Part shown: one piece after another, positions 1 through 6,893 of the stretch | How positions within the stretch are numbered: the stretch's first letter is position 1 | Layout: the number at the start of each line of letters is the position of its first letter | Source of the DNA: a virus | Direction: 5' to 3' (one strand) | Virus record (IMG/VR): IMGVR_UViG_3300034004_000012 | Span: 1-28,534 of that record | DNA length: 28,534 nt | Notes under the pieces: model-generated | Seen by the model: the letters and a program-made list of their open reading frames with translations, nothing else | Told to the model about the DNA's origin: nothing | Databases searched by the model: none | Position numbers and translations under genes: made by a program

Positions 1-231
1 GCCGATGTCGTGCTCTTCGTCTACCGCGAGCAGTACTACCTCGAGCGCAGCGAACCCGATCCGCACGACAAGAAGCGGGCCGATTGGGAGGTCTCGATGA
101 GCGCCGCGCGGGACCGCGTCGAGCTGATCGCGGCGAAGGTGCGCAACGGCCGCATCGGCAAGCGCAACTGTCACTTCTTCGCCGAGCACCAGGCGGTGCG
201 CGGGTCGGACTTCTTCTCGGGACACCGCTGA
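1..231 (+). CDS. Replicative DNA helicase, DnaB-like, C-terminal fragment
   Basis: The frame is open from the first base, so the gene begins outside the window; only about 76 residues are present. The strand ADVVLFVYREQYY, the charged loop after it, and the segment AAKVRNGRIGKRN match the end of the RecA-like domain of DnaB helicases, where the family has a conserved AKQRNGPxG stretch before the last strand. DnaB-type helicases unwind the fork as hexamers. The Walker motifs are outside the window, so catalytic competence cannot be judged. The stop codon overlaps the ATG of the next gene (TGATG), indicating translational coupling to the DUF1376 replication protein. It could also be a RepA/DnaB-like phage helicase of another subfamily. 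Confidence 0.8.
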   Translation, partial: ADVVLFVYREQYYLERSEPDPHDKKRADWEVSMSAARDRVELIAAKVRNGRIGKRNCHFFAEHQAVRGSDFFSGHR

Positions 232-1193
232 TGACACTCAACGCGGGCGAGTTGCCTGATCCTCTCACGCCACCGGATTGCGACTTGCGAGGGCTCGAGT
301 TCATGGCGCTCGACACCGTCCGGCTGCTCGACAGCGACCTCTTCGCGGTGTCGACCGGCGACGAGTTCAAGGCCGCGCTCGCGCTGTGGTGCAAGTCGTG
401 GACGCAGGTACCTGCCGCCAGTTTGCCGGACGACGATCGGGTCCTCGCTCATCTGTCCGGCGCCGGCGCGCGGTGGAAGAAACTCAAGCCCATGGCGCTG
501 AAGAGCTGGGTCAGGTGCTCCGACGGCCGCCTGTATCATCCCGTGGTGGCCGAGAAGGCCATGGAGGCCCTGCCGCGCCGCCAGGCGTTTGCCGCCAACA
601 AGACGGCAGAGGCGCAGCGTAAAGAGGTCGAGCGCGCAGATCGCAAGCGCATGTTCCAGGACCTTCGTGAGGCCGGAATCGTCCTGCCATTCGACACGAA
701 AACGTCCGAGCTGCGCTCACGACATGAGCGGCTCGCGTCACGGTCGGAGGATGTGACCAGTCACGGACAGAGCGTGACAAGTCACGTGACAGGTCACGCA
801 CCTGTCACGGCTAAGAGAGGGACAGGGACAGGGACAGGGACAATACCCCCTACCCCCATAGCGGTCACGCCCGGACCCTGCCGGTCGGACCTCGCCGCCG
901 TGATCGATGCAGCAGGCATGTCGGCACCACCGATCGATCACCAGATGCTCGGCGAGTGGCTCGCCCTGCCGAACATGGAGCTCGAGCGCGACGTCCTGCC
1001 CGTGGTGCGCCGGGTCGCTGAGCGGGTGCTGGCCGAGACCGGTCGCGCCCCGTTCAAGCTCCGGTTGTTCGATGCTGCGGTGCGCCAGAAGCACGCCGAG
1101 GACGAGGCGGAGATGACACGGCTGCGCAGGGGCCGTGAGCGCATCGAACGGCAGGTCCGCGAGCAGGACGAGGAACGGCGGATGGCGTCGTGA
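231..1193 (+). CDS. DUF1376-type phage replication protein (initiator or loader-like)
   Basis: The predicted protein has 320 residues. An ATG at 231 overlaps the helicase stop, which makes it a better start than the upstream in-frame codons. Residues about 15-110 have the DUF1376/YdaU pattern (FMALDTVRLLDSDLF, ALALWCKSWTQVPAASLPDDD, WVRCSDGRLYHPVVAEKA), a winged-helix-like domain found in phage replication proteins. The middle (about 165-225) is a low-complexity linker encoded by GTGAC/GTCAC and GGGACA repeats. The C-terminal part is helical and ends in a highly charged R/E-rich tail. Established: such proteins sit beside helicases in phage replication modules. Inference: it binds origin DNA and recruits the helicase, as lambda O and P do. 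The exact role is unproven. Confidence 0.75.
   Translation: MTLNAGELPDPLTPPDCDLRGLEFMALDTVRLLDSDLFAVSTGDEFKAALALWCKSWTQVPAASLPDDDRVLAHLSGAGARWKKLKPMALKSWVRCSDGRLYHPVVAEKAMEALPRRQAFAANKTAEAQRKEVERADRKRMFQDLREAGIVLPFDTKTSELRSRHERLASRSEDVTSHGQSVTSHVTGHAPVTAKRGTGTGTGTIPPTPIAVTPGPCRSDLAAVIDAAGMSAPPIDHQMLGEWLALPNMELERDVLPVVRRVAERVLAETGRAPFKLRLFDAAVRQKHAEDEAEMTRLRRGRERIERQVREQDEERRMAS
737..808 (+). repeat. Iteron-like GTGAC/GTCAC cluster, candidate replication origin
   Basis: Within 72 bp there are eight copies of GTCAC or GTGAC (starts at 737, 753, 760, 774, 781, 786, 793, 804), with a ninth at 864. Six of them form three 12-bp inverted units GTGAC-NN-GTCAC at 753-764, 774-785 and 786-797; the last two touch to make a perfect palindrome GTCACGTGAC at 781-790. 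They lie in the linker region of the replication gene. The lambda origin iterons also lie inside gene O, between its DNA-binding and partner-binding halves. The repeat also encodes a repeated V-T-S-H peptide, so selection on protein is an alternative. Confidence 0.5.
819..842 (+). repeat. Four tandem GGGACA hexamers
   Basis: Four perfect GGGACA units run head to tail directly after the GTGAC/GTCAC cluster and encode an alternating Gly-Thr linker. As the unit is six bases, changes in copy number would lengthen or shorten the linker without a frameshift. It is followed by a C-rich run (about 844-857). It may be part of the origin or merely a slippage-prone linker. Confidence 0.7.
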
Positions 1194-1202
1194 GGGGGCA
1201 GC

Positions 1203-1493
1203 ATGGGGAGGGGCAAACGCTCGCCCGACACGGGCATGGTTCGACCGTACCGGCCGGTGCCGGCCGACTTCCGCGAGGTTTTCCTGCGGCTAGGCTGGAG
1301 CAAGGAAATCGAGGAGCATTACCGGACCAATTACCGCTGCATCGCCCGTTGGGTGGAGGAGTCCGGCGGCGAGGATCTACGCGCCGAGCGCTCGCGGGTT
1401 TCGGGGGGGTTCGTTCGTCCGCTGCAGCGTTCGAAAAGGTACATCCGGGGGCTGACACTGACGGCGGTAAAGCCCCGCGATCCGAGAGCCTAG
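1203..1493 (+). CDS. Small helix-turn-helix protein, possible regulator
   Basis: The predicted protein has 96 residues. The ATG at 1203 is preceded by a G-rich Shine-Dalgarno stretch (GAGGGGG). Residues 12-60 (RPYRPVPADF, then LGWSKEIEEHYRTNYRCIARWVEE) look like a homeodomain-like DNA-binding fold in which RTNYRCIARWV would be the recognition helix. I recognise the general pattern of small phage proteins between replication and packaging genes but not a named family. The 3' end contains the first copy of the TGACGGCGGTAAC element, and its TAG stop coincides with the downstream box. Since it is the only plausible small DNA-binding protein directly before the late genes, it is a candidate late regulator; that is inference only. 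Confidence 0.65.
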   Translation: MGRGKRSPDTGMVRPYRPVPADFREVFLRLGWSKEIEEHYRTNYRCIARWVEESGGEDLRAERSRVSGGFVRPLQRSKRYIRGLTLTAVKPRDPRA

Positions 1494-1494
1494 G
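1459..1494 (+). promoter_or_regulatory. Late-unit element copy 1 (before terS)
   Basis: The 13-mer reads TGACGGCGGTAAA (one mismatch to the consensus, last base A). A CCTAGG box follows 17 nt after the GGTAAA segment. The element begins 45 nt before the terS ATG and is embedded in the end of the preceding gene. Unlike copies 2-4 and 7, the downstream gene also has a GGAG ribosome binding site, so this copy may be degenerate or act differently. Confidence 0.55.
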
Positions 1495-1503
1495 AGCACC
1501 GCC

Positions 1504-1929
1504 ATGCCAGCGCTGAAGAACGCCCGCCATGAGCGGTTTGCTCAGGAACTGGCGAAGGGCGCCGCGGCGTCCCACGCCTATGCCGCCGCCGGGTACAAGC
1601 CGAGCGACCAAGCTGCGTCGCGAATGACGAGGAATATCAAGGTTGCGGCTCGTATCGAGGAGTTGAAGGAGCGCGCCGCCGAGCGCACGGTCGTCACGGT
1701 CGCCAATCTGACCGACCGCCTGCTGAAGATTGCGGAGAAGGGCGAGGCCAGCACGGAAGCCCCGATGCTCTCCGTCGCTCGCGCTTCGATCATGGACGCG
1801 GCCAAGCTCAACGGGCTCGTGATCGATCGTACCCAGCGCGAGCTATCCGAGGAGCAGCTCAAGGCGGTGCTTGAAATGGTCGCCGCTCAGCCAGGTGCCG
1901 CGGAGCAGCTGCTCGCCCGACTGACCTGA
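1504..1929 (+). CDS. Terminase small subunit
   Basis: The protein is 141 residues. The N-terminal segment (NARHERFAQELAKGAAASHAYAAAGYKPSDQAASRM) is the typical helix-turn-helix opening of Terminase_2-type small subunits, followed by the helical segment IEELKERAAERTVVTVANLTDRLLKI used for oligomerisation. It recognises phage DNA and directs the large subunit to the packaging site. GGAG lies 6 nt upstream of the ATG. The gene ends three bases before the large-subunit GTG start, so the two are co-expressed as a packaging pair. Confidence 0.88.
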   Translation: MPALKNARHERFAQELAKGAAASHAYAAAGYKPSDQAASRMTRNIKVAARIEELKERAAERTVVTVANLTDRLLKIAEKGEASTEAPMLSVARASIMDAAKLNGLVIDRTQRELSEEQLKAVLEMVAAQPGAAEQLLARLT

Positions 1930-1932
1930 CGG

Positions 1933-3420
1933 GTGGAGCCGCTGTCCATCCTGCGCGAGCCGGCGAATCGGCGGCGGCTGATGCACGGCCTGCGCGCCAT
2001 CGCGGCGGCTGAGCGGGAGTCCGCTGATCAGGCCGAGCACAGGCAACGCAGGGCGCAGAACCGCGATGCCGACGCCGACCGGGAACGCCAGCTCCGGGGC
2101 GAACCGACGCAGGCATTCCAGCGCACCGACAAGCAGGTGGAGCAGGCCGCCGCAGCCGCCGGCGCGGCGCGCCACATCCTCGCCTATGGCGGGTCACGCT
2201 CAGGCAAGACCTTTGGATTTTGCGAGGTGGTGGCCGAGCGCGCGCTGGTCGCGCCAGGCAGCCGCCACCTGATCGCGCGCCGCCACAACATCGATGTCCG
2301 CCAGTCGGTCATGCTCGATACCTGGCCGAAGATGATGCGGCTGGCCTTCCCCGACGTGCCGTACGCGGTGAACAAGACGGACCAGTTCGTCACGATGGGC
2401 GACGCGTCGGAGGTCTGGTTCGGCGGGCTGGACGACAAGGAGCGGGTCGAGAAGATCCTCGGCAAGGAATACGCGACGATCTACTCGAACGAGGTCTCGC
2501 AGATCGCGTACGAGACGATCCTGATGCTGCGGACCCGGTTGGCCCAAGCCGGGTTCCTGCGCGACGGGAGCCGGCTGCCGCTGAAGGCGCTGTACGACCT
2601 CAACCCGACTGGTCGTGGGCATTGGACCTATCGGGAGTTCGTCGAAGGCGTACGCCCAGAGAACGGCGTTCCGATCGAGCCGGGCAGCCGGGCTTGGGTG
2701 ATGATGAACCCGACCGACAATCCGCATCTCCCGCCAGAGTACCACGCCGAGCTTGACGGGCTCCCGGATCGCCAGCGCCAGCGCTTCCGCGACGGCAAAT
2801 ACCTGAGCGAGGTGCCGGGCGCGCTGTGGTCGCTCTCCAATCGTGAGGCCGAGGACGGGAAGGCGGTGCCCGGCATCGAGCGCCTGCGCCGTTCGGAGCA
2901 CCCGCCCCTGTCCCGCGTCGTGGTCGGCGTCGACCCCTCCGGCTCGGACGGCACGGGCGGCGATGCTCAGGGCATCGTTGCGGCGGGCTTGGGCACTGAC
3001 GGACACGCCTATGTGCTGGCGGACCGCTCCTGCCGCTTGTCGCCCGACGGATGGGCGCAGGTGGTAAAAAAGGCGGCGCGGGACTTCGGAGCCGACAAGG
3101 TCGTGGCCGAGCGCAACTTCGGCGGGGCAATGGTCGAGAGCACGATCCGCACCGCGGACGCGAACCTGCCGGTGAAGCTGGTCACTGCGTCTCGCGGCAA
3201 GGTGTTGCGGGCCGAACCGATCGCGGCGCTGTATGAGCAGGGCAAGGTCCACCACGTCGGCAACTTCGCTGATCTGGAGGAGCAGATGACGATGACCACG
3301 ACCGCTGGGTTTCAGGGCGGCGGGTCGCCGGACCGTATGGACGCGCTGGTGTGGGCGCTGACCGAGCTGATGTTGGGCGGGGGGTATGACTACGCGGGGG
3401 CGCTGCGGTCGGCGCTATGA
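1933..3420 (+). CDS. Terminase large subunit
   Basis: The protein has 495 residues and starts at GTG. A Walker A P-loop GGSRSGKT is at residues 86-93, and the Walker B region TIYSNEVS, with its acidic residue at E187, is near 182-189. A C-terminal RNase H-like nuclease is shown by VVVGVDPSG (D334), VVAERNFGG (E393) and SPDRMDALVWAL (D467/D470). The N-terminal 80 residues are a charged, Arg/Glu-rich helical extension. The enzyme cuts concatemeric DNA and drives ATP-dependent packaging through the portal. All expected motifs are present and length is typical, so it should be active. The next gene is convergent, only three bases after the stop codon, with no obvious terminator between them. Confidence 0.95.
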   Translation: MEPLSILREPANRRRLMHGLRAIAAAERESADQAEHRQRRAQNRDADADRERQLRGEPTQAFQRTDKQVEQAAAAAGAARHILAYGGSRSGKTFGFCEVVAERALVAPGSRHLIARRHNIDVRQSVMLDTWPKMMRLAFPDVPYAVNKTDQFVTMGDASEVWFGGLDDKERVEKILGKEYATIYSNEVSQIAYETILMLRTRLAQAGFLRDGSRLPLKALYDLNPTGRGHWTYREFVEGVRPENGVPIEPGSRAWVMMNPTDNPHLPPEYHAELDGLPDRQRQRFRDGKYLSEVPGALWSLSNREAEDGKAVPGIERLRRSEHPPLSRVVVGVDPSGSDGTGGDAQGIVAAGLGTDGHAYVLADRSCRLSPDGWAQVVKKAARDFGADKVVAERNFGGAMVESTIRTADANLPVKLVTASRGKVLRAEPIAALYEQGKVHHVGNFADLEEQMTMTTTAGFQGGGSPDRMDALVWALTELMLGGGYDYAGALRSAL

Positions 3421-3423
3421 TCG

Positions 3424-3894
3424 CTAGCCCTTCAGCGCCCTGATCTCGCTAACAACACCCGCTTCAACGCTCCGGCACAAATGCACTAGGTGTGTCTGGG
3501 TGGCCTTACCGACCGCAAGCCGCCGCTTGTCCCTATCCGGCTCCTTGAAAATCACCTCGATCTCCTGCTCAAATACCTTCCTGTAATCGGAGAAGAAGCC
3601 CAGCTGGTCCGGAAAGTATGTTGCTACAATAGCAAACATCTTCCGGTAATCTTCGAAGGCGGGATGCGTGGTTTCAACGGGATCACGATCGAAAGAGAGG
3701 AGCCCCATGCCCTTGGAGTTCGACCTCACATTCGCAATTAGAACGAAGAGCTCCTCTCCCTTTTGACGCTTCAGGGTGGCTTGCGCCATCGCATGCTCAT
3801 CCCGTCGCTGTCGCGACTGCATGAACGGCCCGAGATAGGCCCCTCCGAGCGCAAACAGGCCGCCGAGAGCCACGCTAAGGAAATCAGCTGCCAT
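3424..3894 (-). CDS. Accessory membrane-anchored protein of unknown function
   Basis: The predicted protein is 156 residues. I chose the ATG at 3894 because it has a purine-rich site (GAGGGAG) just upstream and avoids overlapping the portal gene; a longer frame to 4008 exists. Residues 5-24 (FLSVALGGLFALGGAYLGPFM) form one membrane segment, followed by a basic SRQRR stretch and a mostly helical cytoplasmic part with no motif I recognise. The gene lies opposite to all neighbouring late genes, and its bases are visibly less GC-rich than the terminase gene. It separates terL from the portal gene, a common site for moron insertion. A superinfection-exclusion or host-modifying role is possible but unsupported. 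Confidence 0.65.
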   Translation of the reverse strand: MAADFLSVALGGLFALGGAYLGPFMQSRQRRDEHAMAQATLKRQKGEELFVLIANVRSNSKGMGLLSFDRDPVETTHPAFEDYRKMFAIVATYFPDQLGFFSDYRKVFEQEIEVIFKEPDRDKRRLAVGKATQTHLVHLCRSVEAGVVSEIRALKG

Positions 3895-3922
3895 CGATCG
3901 CTCCCTCTTCTGTGGAGCAACC

Positions 3923-3958
3923 TGACGGCGGTAACCCCGAGCGGCAACCCCCGCCACA
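3923..3958 (+). promoter_or_regulatory. Late-unit element copy 2 (before portal)
   Basis: A perfect TGACGGCGGTAAC begins 45 nt before the portal ATG. The downstream box is weak here (GCCACA). A second GGCAACC follows about 13 nt after GGTAACC, so this copy looks partly duplicated. The bases before the ATG are C-rich with no Shine-Dalgarno sequence. The element lies 29 nt from the start of the divergent gene at 3894. Confidence 0.6.
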
Positions 3959-3967
3959 TCCCGCGGC

Positions 3968-6400
3968 ATGGCCGCCCTCCTCCGACGCATCGCCGACGGC
4001 CTCACCAACGTGATAACGGGCCTCGGGACCAGCGCCGACGCGCGCCGCGGTCGCGCCTACACCCCCAACATCATCACCGAGGACCAGGTCGCGGCCGCCT
4101 ATTCAGGCTCCGCGATGCTCCGCAAAGCGATCCGCATTCCCGCGCTCGACATGACGCGGGAGTGGCGCGATTGGCAGGCCGAGGCCAAGCAGATCGAGGC
4201 GCTGGAGGCCGAGGAGCGCCGCCTGAGCGTGCAGGCCAAGGTGCTGCAGGCGGAGGTGCTGCGCGGGCTCGGTGGCGGTGCGCTGATCCTTGGCGCGCCC
4301 GGCAACCCCGCCTCCCCGATCGGCGCAGTCGGCAAGGGCGGGCTGGCCTACCTCCACGTGGTCTCGCGCTGGCAACTCGGCCTCGGTCGGCAGGTCATGG
4401 ATCCCGCTGACCTGCTATTCGGCGGACCCGAGCACTTCACGCTCAGCACGACCGGCGGTCAGGTCCAGCTCCACCCCTCGCGCGTGGTCGCGTTCCGGGG
4501 CGAGCCGCTGCCGCTCCACACCGCCATCATGGGCGACGACTGGTTCTGGGGAGATGGCCGCGTCGGCACGCTGATCGACCCGGCGATGAACCTGGACGAG
4601 GCGCTGGCCAGCTTCGCCGCGCTGATCAAGGACGCGCGCAATATCGACATCGGCGTGCCCAAGCTGATGGAGATGGTCGCCACCGTCGATGGCGAGGCGA
4701 CGCTGACCAAGCGGCTGCAGCTCGTTGCGGCGGGTCAGTCCGTGATCCGGGCGACCGTGTACGACGCCGGCGATGGTGAGGGTAAGGGCGGCGAGACGAT
4801 CAGCCGGCATCAGGTGACCTGGACCGGCATACCGGACGTCATCAGCGCCTATGCCCAAGCGCTGGCGGCCGCGTCGGATATCCCCGTCACACGGCTGTGG
4901 GGCACGTCGGCGAAGGGCCTGAACGCCACCGGAGAAGGCGACGACCGCGACTGGAACAAGATGGTCGGAGCGCGGCAGCGCATCGAGCTGCGCCCCTGCC
5001 TCGATCAGATCGATGCGTTGCTGATCCCGTCGGCGCTCGGCTCCCGGCCGGCAGAGATCTGGTGGAAGTTCGCGCCGCTCTCGATCCCGACCGAGAAGGA
5101 AGAGGCCGATCGCTTCAAGACCACGATGGAGGCGGCGGAGAAGCTGCAGACCACCGGCGCGATTCCGGACGTCGCCTTCACCAAGGGCATGCAGAACCTC
5201 ATGAGCGAAGAGGGCTGGATGCCCGGCCTCGACGCTGCGCTCGCCGAGCTGCCTGAAGATGAGCGGTTCGGATTGGGGCAGGACGATCTGGACGCGGACG
5301 AGCCGGACCCAAGCATGCTGCAGGCCGCGAATGAGAACGACCCGGTCGTGCCACGCGCGCGTGCCGCTGCCGATCGCCGGTTCACCGATGCCGCACCGCG
5401 CACGCTATACGTGCAGCGCAAGCTCCTCAATGCGGCCGACCTGATCCGCTGGGCCAAGGCGCAGGGTTTCGAGACAACCACGCCGGCCGACGAGATGCAC
5501 GTCACGATCGCGTACTCGCGCCAGGCGCTGGACTGGATGCAGATCGGGGCGGACTGGTCGAGCGATGCGGCCGGCCACCTCACCGTCGCCGCCGGCGGGC
5601 CGCGCATCGTGGAGCCGCTCGGCGATAAGGGCGCGGTGGTGCTGCTCTTCGGTTCGCAGGACCTGACCTACCGTCATCAGCGCATCCTTGAAGCGGGCGC
5701 GAGTTTCGACTTCGCCGAATACCAGCCGCACGTCACGATCACTTATTCGGCACCACCGGGTTTTGACCCGTCGAAGGTCGAGCCATTCGTCGGGCCCCTG
5801 AAGTTCGGGCCGGAGCTGTTCAGCGAGATCGACGAGGATTGGGCCAGCGGCATCACGGAAGACCAGGAGGTGGGCGACAGGCCGGGCCTCCCTTTCGTTG
5901 ATGCGAAACGGACGACCAAGGCGGGCCGGCTCGCCCGTCGCGTGGTCGGCAAAGGGTTCGATGTCGATCAGCCGCGCGACCGGCACGGCAAGTGGATACC
6001 CGCTGGGGCGCGAAACCTAATCTCCGACGCTGCAGCCGGGCGGACATCGGGCAAGTCCGTCGTGATCGGCAGGGTTGGCGCGCGAGCTGAGCGGATGGCG
6101 TCCCGCGCCGGCGCGTCGATTGCCGATAAGTCCGTCTCGCTGGACCCGAGCATGACTCGCCACATCATCATCCGGCACGGGGCCGAGCGGCGCTCCGGTC
6201 AGAAGAGCGTCCGAGCTGGGGATATCGCCGCTGCCGCCACCTTGCTCAACGCGGCTCGCACGATGCGCCGGGGACGCCCCGCGAAGAACGGTGCAGCGCG
6301 CTTCTCGACGATGACGATCTCCAAGGGGCAGCGGATCTACGCCGTCTTCGAGGCGCGCAAAACGACGGTGGCCTTGGTCACGATGTGGGTGCGGAAATGA
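3968..6400 (+). CDS. Portal-type protein fused to Acb1-like 2H phosphoesterase and PBECR-like nuclease
   Basis: The protein is 810 residues, nearly twice a simple portal. Residues 1-430 resemble the DUF1073 portal group (NIITEDQVAAAYSGSAMLRKAIRIPALDM; DIPVTRLWGTSAKGLNATGEGDDRDWN). Residues about 475-625 hold two H-x-T motifs, MHVTIAYS (H511/T513) and PHVTITYS (H588/T590), the signature of 2H phosphoesterases such as the anti-CBASS enzyme Acb1, which degrades cyclic oligonucleotide signals. After a DQPRDRHGKW linker (667-676), residues 690-810 (HIIIRHG at 732-738; ISKGQRIYAVFEARK; VALVTMWVRK) resemble PBECR nuclease-like domains found at the ends of phage head proteins. The role as portal is established for the N-terminal family; activity of the other two domains here is inferred. 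No Shine-Dalgarno sequence precedes the ATG. Confidence 0.85.
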   Translation: MAALLRRIADGLTNVITGLGTSADARRGRAYTPNIITEDQVAAAYSGSAMLRKAIRIPALDMTREWRDWQAEAKQIEALEAEERRLSVQAKVLQAEVLRGLGGGALILGAPGNPASPIGAVGKGGLAYLHVVSRWQLGLGRQVMDPADLLFGGPEHFTLSTTGGQVQLHPSRVVAFRGEPLPLHTAIMGDDWFWGDGRVGTLIDPAMNLDEALASFAALIKDARNIDIGVPKLMEMVATVDGEATLTKRLQLVAAGQSVIRATVYDAGDGEGKGGETISRHQVTWTGIPDVISAYAQALAAASDIPVTRLWGTSAKGLNATGEGDDRDWNKMVGARQRIELRPCLDQIDALLIPSALGSRPAEIWWKFAPLSIPTEKEEADRFKTTMEAAEKLQTTGAIPDVAFTKGMQNLMSEEGWMPGLDAALAELPEDERFGLGQDDLDADEPDPSMLQAANENDPVVPRARAAADRRFTDAAPRTLYVQRKLLNAADLIRWAKAQGFETTTPADEMHVTIAYSRQALDWMQIGADWSSDAAGHLTVAAGGPRIVEPLGDKGAVVLLFGSQDLTYRHQRILEAGASFDFAEYQPHVTITYSAPPGFDPSKVEPFVGPLKFGPELFSEIDEDWASGITEDQEVGDRPGLPFVDAKRTTKAGRLARRVVGKGFDVDQPRDRHGKWIPAGARNLISDAAAGRTSGKSVVIGRVGARAERMASRAGASIADKSVSLDPSMTRHIIIRHGAERRSGQKSVRAGDIAAAATLLNAARTMRRGRPAKNGAARFSTMTISKGQRIYAVFEARKTTVALVTMWVRK

Positions 6401-6495
6401 CTGGGATGCCTGATCCGCGAACGACCCAGGCTGTACGGCCGAACCGCCTCCCAGCTGGGGCTGCATATACCATTGCGAGGGTGAAGGATCAATGA
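6397..6495 (+). CDS. 32-codon bridging ORF between portal and next gene
   Basis: The ATG overlaps the portal stop (ATGA at 6397-6400), and its own TGA overlaps the ATG of the next gene (ATGA at 6492-6495), so it joins both genes by two start-stop overlaps. The peptide begins MTGMPDPRTTQAV and ends YTIARVKDQ; no domain is recognisable. The double coupling suggests it is translated, either as a real small protein or as a relay carrying ribosomes to the next gene. A chance open stretch cannot be ruled out. Confidence 0.45.
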   Translation: MTGMPDPRTTQAVRPNRLPAGAAYTIARVKDQ

Positions 6496-6890
6496 CGACG
6501 TTCCACGTCGGTCGCGCGATCGTCACCTTCTACCCCGAAGGCGCGTTCACGACCTACCCCGACGGCGCAACCTTTGCCGCTCAGCCGCACGCCACCCCGC
6601 ACTACCAAGTCATCGCGCACCGCTGCGGCTACGGCGACGACCTGCTGGCGTACTGTCGTGAGCACGAGGTGTGCCGCCACCTGATCGGCGAGGCGCTTTA
6701 CGCCGACGGCCGCTCGCCGGTGCTGTGGAACCTCGCCCACCGGGTCCCGGTCGACGATCGCGAGGCGGCACTGGAGGAGGCGGCGGTAATGACGCTGCAG
6801 CGCTGGCTCCGCGCGGACGAGCGGCCGATCATCGGCGGTGTCGACTGGGATGCGCTGAAGCGCCGCGCCCTAGCGCTGCTGGACGGGTGA
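6492..6890 (+). CDS. Conserved-looking phage protein, unknown function
   Basis: The protein is 132 residues, with an AAGGA site just upstream of the ATG. The N-terminal half is beta-rich with many aromatic residues (FHVGRAIVTFYPEGAFTTYPDG, HYQVIAHRCGYGDDLLAYCREHEVCRHLIGE) and the C-terminal half is helical. Cysteines and histidines cluster around residues 37-62 (H37, H43, C45, C55, H58, C61, H63), which could be a metal site but has no clean spacing. Its place between portal and MuF-like gene suggests a head or head-assembly function. I do not recognise the family. Confidence 0.7.
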   Translation: MTTFHVGRAIVTFYPEGAFTTYPDGATFAAQPHATPHYQVIAHRCGYGDDLLAYCREHEVCRHLIGEALYADGRSPVLWNLAHRVPVDDREAALEEAAVMTLQRWLRADERPIIGGVDWDALKRRALALLDG

Positions 6891-6893
6891 CCC

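Noticed and set aside
819-842. GGGACA tandem repeat as a phase-variation switch
   Set aside because: The unit is six bases, so copy changes keep the frame and cannot switch the gene off.
2200-3255. Long reverse-strand open frame (351 codons) opposite the large terminase
   Set aside because: The opposite strand encodes a terminase with all its motifs. High GC gives long antisense frames without meaning here; the product is Arg/Val-rich and without domain pattern.
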